Assembly (NCBI RefSeq): GCF_005405925.1
Contig: NZ_BJHV01000001.1
Location: 1,612,001-1,676,000, forward strand
Reading direction: 5' to 3'
Length of the DNA: 64,000 nt
Source of the DNA: Streptomyces antimycoticus
GTDB taxonomy: Bacteria; Actinomycetota; Actinomycetes; Streptomycetales; Streptomycetaceae
A program made the translations under genes and the position numbers. The notes below the pieces were generated by a model. That model saw only the letters and a list, made by a program, of their open reading frames with translations, was not told the origin of the DNA and made no database searches. Numbering within the stretch: position 1 is the first letter of the stretch; each line of letters opens with the position of its first letter. Positions 57,687 to 64,000 of the stretch are shown piece by piece.

Positions 57687-58379
57687 TCAGCCCAGCCAGC
57701 CGGGCCGGACCAGGCCCGACTCATAGGCGAGCACGACGAGTTGGGCGCGGTCCCGGACGCCCAGTTTGACCATCGTGCGGCTCACATGGGTCTTGGCGGT
57801 GAGCGGGCTTACCACAAGCCGCCGGGCGATCTCCTGGTTCGACAGCCCCATGCCGACCAGGGCCATCACCTCCCGCTCCCGGTCGGTCAACTCGGCCAGC
57901 GCGGCCGCGGGCGCGGGTTCCCTGGAACGGGCCGCGAACTCGGCGATGAGGCGGCGGGTCACCCCGGGCGACAGCAGCGCGTCGCCGCCGACGACCGCGC
58001 GCACCGCCCGCAGCAGTTCCTCCGGTTCGGTGTCCTTGACCAGGAAGCCGGAGGCGCCGGAGCGGATCGCCTCGAAGACGTACTCATCGAGCTCGAAGGT
58101 GGTCAGCATGACCACCTTCACCTCGCCCAGGGCCGGGTCCTCGGTGATCCGGCGGGTGGCGGCGAGGCCGTCGAGCACCGGCATGCGGATGTCCATGAGG
58201 ACGACATCGGGGTGCTGCTCCCGCACGAGCGCCAGCGCCTGCTCCCCGTCGGCCGCCTCGCCGACCACCTCGATATCCGGCTGCGCGGCCAGCAGGGCGC
58301 GGAAGCCGGCGCGGACGAGGATCTGGTCATCGGCGAGCGCGACACGGATCACGGCGTCTTCCCTCTCCCCCTCACTCAT
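57687..58379 (-). CDS. NarL-type response regulator
   Basis: 230 residues. Receiver: VALADDQILVRAGF, phospho-acceptor Asp63 (VVLMDIRMPVLDG), LTTFELDEYVFEAI, FLVKD. C-terminal LuxR HTH: LTDREREVMALVGMGLSNQEIARRLVVSPLTAKTHVSRTMVKLGVRDR. Start ATG 58379 overlaps the kinase stop by four bases, so the pair is translationally coupled. Confidence 0.94.
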   Translation of the reverse strand: MSEGEREDAVIRVALADDQILVRAGFRALLAAQPDIEVVGEAADGEQALALVREQHPDVVLMDIRMPVLDGLAATRRITEDPALGEVKVVMLTTFELDEYVFEAIRSGASGFLVKDTEPEELLRAVRAVVGGDALLSPGVTRRLIAEFAARSREPAPAAALAELTDREREVMALVGMGLSNQEIARRLVVSPLTAKTHVSRTMVKLGVRDRAQLVVLAYESGLVRPGWLG

Positions 58380-59605
58380 GGCGTCTCCCTCGCGCTCCTG
58401 AACGGGATCCGGGCCCGGACGCGGAAACCGCCGTCCGGGCGGGGGCCCGCCTCCACCGTGCCGCCGAGCGCGGCGGCCCGCTCGCGCATGCCGACCAGGC
58501 CGTTGCCGCCGCCCGTCACCTCGCCCCCGGCCGCCGGACCGTCGTCGTCCACCCGCAGCTCCAACTCACCGGGGGCGTAGCACAACAGGACGTGGGCGTT
58601 CCGGGAGCTGGAGTGGCGGACGATATTGGTCAGGGCCTCCTGCACGATACGGAACGCCGCGAGGTCGGCGCCGGGCGGCAGGGCCGTCCGTACGCCCTCC
58701 ACTTCCACCCGCACCGCGAGCCCCGCGTCCGCCGCCTGCCCGGTCAGCTCCTCCAGACGGTCCAGGCCGGGCGCGGGCGAGCGCGGCGCGGCGCCGGACG
58801 CGCCGGAGGTCCGCAGGGTGTCGAGGACCTGGCGGACCTCGCCCAGCGCCTCCTTGCTGGCCGCCTTGATGGTGGTCAGCGCGGTGCGGGCCTGTTCGGG
58901 GTCCTGGTCGAGGAGGGCGAGGCCGACGCCCGCCTGGACGTTGATGACCGAGATGCTGTGGGCGAGGACGTCATGCAGTTCGCGGGCGATCCGCAGTCGC
59001 TCCTCATCGGCCCGGCGCCGCGCCGCCGCCTCCCGTTCGGCCCGTTCACGGACCCACCGCTCACGCCGGACGCGGACGAGCTCGGACGCGGCGACGATCG
59101 CCATGGCCCAGGCGGTGATCCCCAGCTCCTGCCCCCATCCGACGGGCCCGTCACCGTCCGGCGGCAGCCAGCGGTAGAGCCAGTGGCCGATGAGCAGATG
59201 GCTGCCCCACAGCAGCCCGAGCGCGCTCCACGCGGCGATCCGCCTCCCGGCGGCGACGGCCGCCACACAGGCGACGACGACGCTGAGGAAGACGGGTCCG
59301 TACGGATATCCGGCGGCGATGTAGACCACGGTCACCGCCGCCGTGCCGACCACGACGGTCCCGGGGTGGCGATGGCGCAGGAGCAGCAGCGCGGGCCCGG
59401 CGAGCAGCAGCGCACCGGCCCCGGGCCCGAGGCCCACCCGGGTGGGCTGGTCATGCGCGGCGAACCCCGTGCCCATCAGCTGGACGACGGCGATGGCGAG
59501 CGAGGAGGGCCAGGGTACGGCCGAGCGCGGTGGGCCGAAGCGCATCTCGCGCCGGCGTCCGCCCGGCCGGTGCCAGGGGCCGGGCTCCCCCGTGAATCCG
59601 TGCAT
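58376..59605 (-). CDS. NarL-type sensor histidine kinase (HisKA_3)
   Basis: 409 residues. Four or five membrane helices in residues about 30-165 (short loops, so an intramembrane sensor), then HisKA_3 with RIARELHDVLAHSISVINVQAG (phospho-His) and HATPase: FRIVQEALTNIVRHS, LRVDDDGPAA, GNGLVGMRERAAALGG. The signal is unknown. ATG 59605 has no Shine-Dalgarno site; TAGCGT lies seven bases upstream, suggesting a leaderless start. A later ATG at 59544 is possible. Confidence 0.9.
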   Translation of the reverse strand: MHGFTGEPGPWHRPGGRRREMRFGPPRSAVPWPSSLAIAVVQLMGTGFAAHDQPTRVGLGPGAGALLLAGPALLLLRHRHPGTVVVGTAAVTVVYIAAGYPYGPVFLSVVVACVAAVAAGRRIAAWSALGLLWGSHLLIGHWLYRWLPPDGDGPVGWGQELGITAWAMAIVAASELVRVRRERWVRERAEREAAARRRADEERLRIARELHDVLAHSISVINVQAGVGLALLDQDPEQARTALTTIKAASKEALGEVRQVLDTLRTSGASGAAPRSPAPGLDRLEELTGQAADAGLAVRVEVEGVRTALPPGADLAAFRIVQEALTNIVRHSSSRNAHVLLCYAPGELELRVDDDGPAAGGEVTGGGNGLVGMRERAAALGGTVEAGPRPDGGFRVRARIPFRSARETP

Positions 59606-59663
59606 ACGGGCAACGCTAAACCGGCCGGGCGGGCCCGGCGTCCCCCTTGCGTGGTGCCCGCAC

Positions 59664-59681
59664 GTACTCCCGGCGGAGTAC
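59664..59681. promoter_or_regulatory. Inverted repeat upstream of the two-component operon
   Basis: GTACTCC, CGGC, GGAGTAC; 59 bp upstream of the kinase start. Fits a NarL-family dimer site and autoregulation. Confidence 0.55.
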
Positions 59682-59784
59682 GTTACGTCGGCCGAGCCCG
59701 ACCGCCGGGATGCGCTCGGTCCTCCGCATCGCCGGCGAGGAGGCGGGGCCGCCACGCGACCCACTACCGACGAAGCCTCGGGGC

Positions 59785-59876
59785 CGCCGCGCGACGCATC
59801 ACCGTCGTATGACGCATGATCGCCGCACGACGCATCACCGACGTATGACGCATGATCGCCGCGCGACGCCCGAGCG
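59785..59876. repeat. 36-bp tandem repeat, two full copies plus a partial
   Basis: Units at 59785-59820 and 59821-59856 differ at two positions (CGCCGCGCGACGCATCACCG type starts), with a partial third unit. It ends within 10 bp of the stop codon of the minus-strand flavoprotein. Confidence 0.9.
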
Positions 59877-59883
59877 AAGGCGG

Positions 59884-61089
59884 CTAGCCCCGGTCCATCG
59901 CCGCCAGGGCCCGGCGGGCGGCCGGGTGGGTGCGGACGAGGTCGCCCAGGGTGGTGGTGCCGCGGGTGATCTTCGTAAAGACGCGCCAGGCCGGGCGGAA
60001 GCCGGTGAGCGCCGCGTGGAACATCCCGGGGCGGCGGGCGAAGACCGTGTAGAGACGGCGGCCGACGCCCATCTCCACACCGAGCCCCGCCTTGATCGCG
60101 AAGGCGTAGTTCAGGGCCTGACGGCGGGCGTCCACCGCGTCATGCGCCTCGGCGACGCGCACCGCCCACTCCCCCGCGAGCCGGCCCGAGCGCAGCGCGT
60201 AGGAGATGCCCTCGCGCGTCCACGGCTCCAGCAGCCCGGCCGCGTCCCCGCACACCAGGACGCGGCCGCGGGACAGCGGCGAGTCGTCCGCGCGGCAGCG
60301 GGTCAGATGGCCGGAGGAGATGCTCGGCTCGAATCCGGCGAGGCCCAGCCGGGCGATGAAGTCCTCCAGATAGCGCTTGGTCCCAGCGCCCTCGCCGCGC
60401 GCCGAGATGACGCCGACGGTCAGGGTGTCGCCCTTGGGGAAGACCCAGCCGTAACTCCCCGGCATGGGGCCCCAGTCGATGAGCACCCGGCCCGCCCAGT
60501 CCTCCGCGACGGTCTTCGGAACGGGGATCTCCGCCTCCAGGCCGAGATCCACCTGGTCCAGCTTCACGCCGACATGCGCGCCTATGCGGCTCGCGCTGCC
60601 GTCCGCGCCGACCACGGCCCGCGCCAGCACCGTCTCACCGTCGGCGAGCACCACGGCGACCGTGCGCCGGTCGGGCACGGCCGGGCCGTGCTGTTCGACG
60701 CGGGTGACCGCGACGCCCGTACGGATCTCGGCGCCCGCGTCCTTGGCGGCCTCGACCAGGGCCGCGTCGAACTCCGGCCGGTTGATCAGCCCGAAGAGCG
60801 CGTGCTTGGAGCGGCGGGTGCGGGCCAGCTTGCCGTTGAGCGAGAAGGTCACCGCGTGCACCCGCTCCCGCAGCGGCAGTTCGAAGCCCGGCGGGAGCGC
60901 GTCGCGCGAGGGACCGATGATGCCGCCGCCACATGTCTTGTAGCGCGGCAGTTCGGCCTTCTCCAACAACAGCACCCGGCGTCCGGCGCACGCGGCGGCA
61001 TGGGCCGCGGAGGCACCTGCGGGGCCCGCGCCCACCACGACGACGTCCCATACCGTCTCATTGTCCGGGGCTGCGTTGTCGCTGCTCAC
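59884..61089 (-). CDS. Geranylgeranyl reductase family FAD protein
   Basis: 401 residues. FAD Rossmann motif VVVVGAGPAGASAAHAAA, PRYKTCGGGIIGPS (substrate-pocket Cys of the family), GVISARGEGAGTKRYLEDF, and second FAD motif VLVCGDAAGLLEPWTREGISYALRSG. Family members reduce isoprenoid double bonds or hydroxylate quinones. GTG 61089 with GGAG 11 bases upstream; TTG 61107 is an alternative. No menaquinone genes are seen beside it, although this family is often in nuo/menaquinone loci. Could reduce prenyl chains, including cot intermediates (speculative). Confidence 0.85.
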   Translation of the reverse strand: MSSDNAAPDNETVWDVVVVGAGPAGASAAHAAACAGRRVLLLEKAELPRYKTCGGGIIGPSRDALPPGFELPLRERVHAVTFSLNGKLARTRRSKHALFGLINRPEFDAALVEAAKDAGAEIRTGVAVTRVEQHGPAVPDRRTVAVVLADGETVLARAVVGADGSASRIGAHVGVKLDQVDLGLEAEIPVPKTVAEDWAGRVLIDWGPMPGSYGWVFPKGDTLTVGVISARGEGAGTKRYLEDFIARLGLAGFEPSISSGHLTRCRADDSPLSRGRVLVCGDAAGLLEPWTREGISYALRSGRLAGEWAVRVAEAHDAVDARRQALNYAFAIKAGLGVEMGVGRRLYTVFARRPGMFHAALTGFRPAWRVFTKITRGTTTLGDLVRTHPAARRALAAMDRG

Positions 61090-61258
61090 GTGTGGATCCG
61101 CTCCCAATCGACCGACCTGATGCGCCTTCCCGGCATCCTACGGCTCCCCGACGGATGACCCCGCTGTGGGATGATCGGCCACGCGGCATCAAGCCGTACA
61201 TACGTGCCCATCGCAGCGCATCCCGCCGCCTACCCGTCGCACCCCAGGAGTGACCCCC

Positions 61259-62620
61259 ATGGAGAAGGCACCTCTCGCCGCCACCGTAGCCGCCCTGCAG
61301 CCGCGCGCCAGGGCCGAGCTGGCCGAGCTGGTGGCCTTCAAGTCGGTCGCGGACCCGGCGCAGTTCCCGCGCGAGGAATGCGAGGCCGCCGCCCGCTGGG
61401 TCGCCGACGCCCTGCGCGCCGAGGGGTTCGAGGACGTGGCGCTGCTGGACACCCCCGACGGCACCCAGTCCGTCTACGGCTTTCTGCCCGGTCCGGCCGG
61501 TGCCCCGACCGTGCTGCTCTACGCCCATTACGACGTGCAGCCCCCGCTGGACGAGGCCGCCTGGCACACCCCGCCCTTCGAGCTGACCGAGCGCGACGGC
61601 CGCTGGTACGGGCGGGGCGCCGCGGACTGCAAGGGTGGCGTGATCATGCACCTCACCGCCCTGCGGGCGCTCAAGGAGCAGGGCGGGGTCCCGGTCAACG
61701 TCAAGATGATCGTGGAGGGTTCGGAGGAGCAGGGCACGGGCGGCCTGGAGCGCTATGCCGAGGCCCATCCCGAGCTGCTGACCGCCGACACGATCGTGAT
61801 CGGCGACACGGGCAACTTTCGGGTCGGGCTGCCGACGGTCACGGCCACGCTGCGCGGAATGACGCTGCTGCGGGTCTCGGTGGAGACCCTGGAGGGCAAT
61901 CTGCACTCCGGCCAGTTCGGCGGGGCGGCCCCGGACGCGCTCGCCGCGCTGATCCGCGTCCTGGACTCGCTGCGCGCCGAGGACGGCTCGACCACCGTCA
62001 AGGGCCTCGAGGCGGACGCGGAGTGGGACGGGCTGCAGTATCCGGAAGAGGCGTTCCGCAACGACGCCAAGGTGCTCGACGGGGTCGGACTGGTCGGCTC
62101 CGGTACGGTCGCCGACCGCATCTGGGCGCGCCCCGCGGTCACCGTGATCGGCATCGACTGCCCGCCGGTGGTCGGCGCCACCCCGTCCGTCCAGGCGAGT
62201 GCGCGGGCGCTGATCAGCCTGCGGGTGCCGCCGGGCGTGGACGCGGCCGAGGCCAACCGGCTGCTCGCCGAGCACCTCCGGTCCTCGGTGCCGTGGGGCG
62301 CGCGGCTCTCGCTGGAGCAGGTCGGCCAGGGCCAGCCGTTCCGCGCGGACACCACGAGCCCGGCGTACGCGGCGATGCGGGAGGCGATGCGCCTGGCGTA
62401 CGACGGCCAGGAGATGGCGATCGCCGGGCAGGGCGGCTCGATCCCGCTGTGCAACACGCTGGCCTCGCTCTACCCGGAGGCGGAGATCCTGCTGATCGGG
62501 CTGAGCGAGCCGGAGGCGCAGATCCACGCGGTCAACGAGAGCGTCTCGCCGCAGGAGTTGGAGAAGCTCTCGCTGACCGAGGCGCTGTTCCTGGGGATGT
62601 ACGCGGCGGGCAAGGGCTGA
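61259..62620 (+). CDS. M20 family metallodipeptidase
   Basis: 453 residues, two-zinc peptidase. Zinc ligands: His in LLYAHYDVQPP, Asp in GRGAADCKGG, Glu-Glu in VEGSEEQGTGG, and His near the end (QIHAVNESV). The lid domain lies between. Cytoplasmic dipeptidase or acetyl-amino-acid hydrolase; substrate unknown. ATG 61259 chosen, eight bases after AGGAG; GTG 61250 overlaps that site. Confidence 0.92.
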   Translation: MEKAPLAATVAALQPRARAELAELVAFKSVADPAQFPREECEAAARWVADALRAEGFEDVALLDTPDGTQSVYGFLPGPAGAPTVLLYAHYDVQPPLDEAAWHTPPFELTERDGRWYGRGAADCKGGVIMHLTALRALKEQGGVPVNVKMIVEGSEEQGTGGLERYAEAHPELLTADTIVIGDTGNFRVGLPTVTATLRGMTLLRVSVETLEGNLHSGQFGGAAPDALAALIRVLDSLRAEDGSTTVKGLEADAEWDGLQYPEEAFRNDAKVLDGVGLVGSGTVADRIWARPAVTVIGIDCPPVVGATPSVQASARALISLRVPPGVDAAEANRLLAEHLRSSVPWGARLSLEQVGQGQPFRADTTSPAYAAMREAMRLAYDGQEMAIAGQGGSIPLCNTLASLYPEAEILLIGLSEPEAQIHAVNESVSPQELEKLSLTEALFLGMYAAGKG

Positions 62621-62682
62621 GCCTCCCCCGCCTGCCGACGCGGTACGGGGCGGGCCGGTGAAGTACGAGACGGGCCGGTGGG

Positions 62683-63717
62683 TCAGCCGGTGGGGACGCC
62701 CGCTTCGAGGTAGAGCGGGCGGCCCTGCTCGCGGGCGCGCAGCGCCCAGCGCAGTCGGCTCAGCCGCACCGGCGGCAGCAGCGCGGCGGCCTCGCTCTCG
62801 GTGACGAAGCGCCAGCCGCGCAGTTCGGAGCCGGGCAACAGCACCTCCCGGGCGGCCGCGCTGGAGAGCTTGCCGCCGTCGAAGAGCAGCCGCAGGCCCC
62901 CGTAGCCGGGCGGCTGGGGGCGCTCCCAGTCGGCGACCAGCAGCCGCAGGGGTTCGTCCAGCCGTACGCCCAGCTCCTCGGTGACCTCGCGCACCCCGGC
63001 GCACATCGGGGGTTCGCCGGGTTCGACGACGCCGCCGGGGAACTCCCAGCCGGGTTTGTAGGTGGGGTCGACGAGCAGCACACGGTCCTCCTCGTCGAAG
63101 AGCAGCACCCCGGCAGCCAGCGTCTCCGCCGTCGGCTCCGGGGTCTGCACGATGTCGCAGCTCCCGGCGCCCTCGCGGACGGCGTCGGCGATGTGCTGGG
63201 CAGTCTGGCGCGGGGTGATGCCGGTGGTGTCCACGACATGGGCATCGGCGGTCAGCCAGGGCAGGGCCGCCCGGTAGGGGGCGAGATGGGCCAGGCACCA
63301 CTGGCGTACCGACTCGCTCGCGTCCGGGTCCCCGGGTATCGCCTCGCGCCCGGCTATCCGCTCGCGAAGGATCGTTTCATCGGTGTGGAGCAGAACATGC
63401 CGCACGGGGATACGACGGGCCGCGAAACCACCGAAGATCTCATCCCGGTACTCCTGTCTGAGGACCGTCATCGCCACTACGAGCGGACCGCCGACCTCCG
63501 CGATCAGCGCCGCTCCGGTGTCCACGACCAGCCGGCGCCAGGAGGGCAGATCCTGGTAGTCGGACACCTGTTCAAGACGTTTACGTGGAAGCATCATCCG
63601 CAGACCGTTACCGACCAGCTCCGGGTCGTAGAACGTGCTGCCGGGCATGAAGTCCACCAATTCACGGGCCGTGGCGGTTTTACCCGCACCGAACGCACCG
63701 TTCAGCCAGACGATCAC
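62683..63717 (-). CDS. P-loop kinase - Nudix hydrolase fusion
   Basis: 344 residues. Residues 1-185: nucleotide or small-molecule kinase-like P-loop domain, MIVWLNGAFGAGKTATAREL (Walker A), DTGAALIAEVGGPLVVAMT, RHVLLHTDETILRERIAGRE. Residues about 195-344: Nudix domain with GGVVEPGEPPMCAGVREVTEELGV, the complete Nudix box. Suggests a bifunctional nucleotide or RNA-end processing enzyme; not proven. GTG 63717 after GGGGGAAA. Confidence 0.85.
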   Translation of the reverse strand: MIVWLNGAFGAGKTATARELVDFMPGSTFYDPELVGNGLRMMLPRKRLEQVSDYQDLPSWRRLVVDTGAALIAEVGGPLVVAMTVLRQEYRDEIFGGFAARRIPVRHVLLHTDETILRERIAGREAIPGDPDASESVRQWCLAHLAPYRAALPWLTADAHVVDTTGITPRQTAQHIADAVREGAGSCDIVQTPEPTAETLAAGVLLFDEEDRVLLVDPTYKPGWEFPGGVVEPGEPPMCAGVREVTEELGVRLDEPLRLLVADWERPQPPGYGGLRLLFDGGKLSSAAAREVLLPGSELRGWRFVTESEAAALLPPVRLSRLRWALRAREQGRPLYLEAGVPTG

Positions 63718-63878
63718 ATTTCCCCCTATTCCATCGCCTCCTGACAGTTGCCCGCATCACCCTGCCACGGAAACGCCCGAAGACGACCGAGTGACGGATC
63801 GCGTCGCTCCGGACCGTATGGGCGCATGACGCCGGGGGAGCGGTGGGGCGCGGCCGGGGGTCGTGGGGCCCTTGTGCC

Positions 63879-63919
63879 ACAGGGGTCACCGCGGCCACAT
63901 GGACCACGGTGACCCCTGT
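63879..63919 (-). terminator. Terminator hairpin of a sugar transport operon
   Basis: ACAGGGGTCACCG, 15-base loop, CGGTGACCCCTGT; 13-bp perfect arms, five bases downstream of the permease stop codon. Confidence 0.75.
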
Positions 63920-63923
63920 CGTA

Positions 63924-64000
63924 TCAGCCCTTGCTGGCGCCGAGGGTGAGTCCGGCGATGAAGTGGCGCTGCAACAGCAGGAAGACCAGCACCGTGGGCA
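63924..64000 (-). CDS. Carbohydrate ABC transporter permease, 5' part outside window
   Basis: Only the last 24 codons are present: PTVLVFLLLQRHFIAGLTLG, then ASKG and stop (TCA at 63924-63926). This is the conserved C-terminus of MalG-type sugar permeases (L.Rhf..Glt.GA.KG). The rest of the operon lies to the right. Confidence 0.85.
   Translation of the reverse strand, partial: PTVLVFLLLQRHFIAGLTLGASKG

Overview
The window is high-GC actinobacterial DNA with divergent promoters, ATGA start/stop overlaps, GTG starts and strong third-position G/C, which indicates a Streptomyces chromosome. A four-gene cyclooctatin-type diterpene cluster (cotB1-cotB4), whose CotB2 carries every active-site residue known for that enzyme, suggests a relative of S. 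melanosporofaciens in the S. violaceusniger/hygroscopicus group. No rRNA, tRNA, CRISPR array, IS element or phage attachment site was recognised.

Layout. 1-5.8 kb: 3' part of a Ser/Thr kinase, a DUF2236 oxygenase-like gene, two paralogous VOC (glyoxalase-fold) genes flanking an AraC regulator, and a short UvrA-like ABC ATPase. 5.8-10.7 kb: a caspase-STAND ATPase-WD40 protein translationally coupled to a small EACC1-like partner, a predicted biological-conflict (self-killing) system. 11-16 kb: a frameshifted FAD monooxygenase, an acyl-CoA dehydrogenase, a PPOX/flavin-fold protein and a frameshifted membrane glycosyltransferase. 16-18.3 kb: dhaKLM (PTS-dependent dihydroxyacetone kinase) with a strong terminator. 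18.8-23.7 kb: cotB1-B4. 23.9-29.9 kb: TetR regulator, MHS transporter, PucR-type GAF regulator, 3-hydroxybutyrate dehydrogenase-like SDR, Nudix. 30-36.2 kb: O-antigen-ligase-like protein, PH-like membrane protein, Asp/Glu racemase, HpnB-like glycosyltransferase, TerD protein, proline/glutamine-rich protein.

36.6-42.2 kb looks like a DosR/Osd-type oxygen or redox stress island: NarL-family regulator, stand-alone cyclic-nucleotide-binding domain, anti-sigma-like ATPase, double universal stress protein, two-GAF DevS-like kinase that keeps the position of the DosS heme histidine, and an Rv1733c-like membrane protein. 42.3-64 kb: beta-helix/AAA+ fusion, membrane hydrolase whose catalytic fold appears split by a membrane domain, DeoR regulator, SRPBCC protein, Cds1-like PLP enzyme, small housekeeping and hypothetical genes, a divergent ROK/MFS pair, a NarL two-component system, a geranylgeranyl-reductase-family flavoprotein, an M20 dipeptidase, a P-loop kinase-Nudix fusion and the last codons of a sugar ABC permease.

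Two genome-scale traits recur. Short tandem repeats (9-36 bp units) sit at or within about 40 bp downstream of stop codons at seven or eight places, and in-frame 18-bp repeats expand two proteins. Two genes are broken by what looks like one missing base in a C run, which could be real decay or assembly error.
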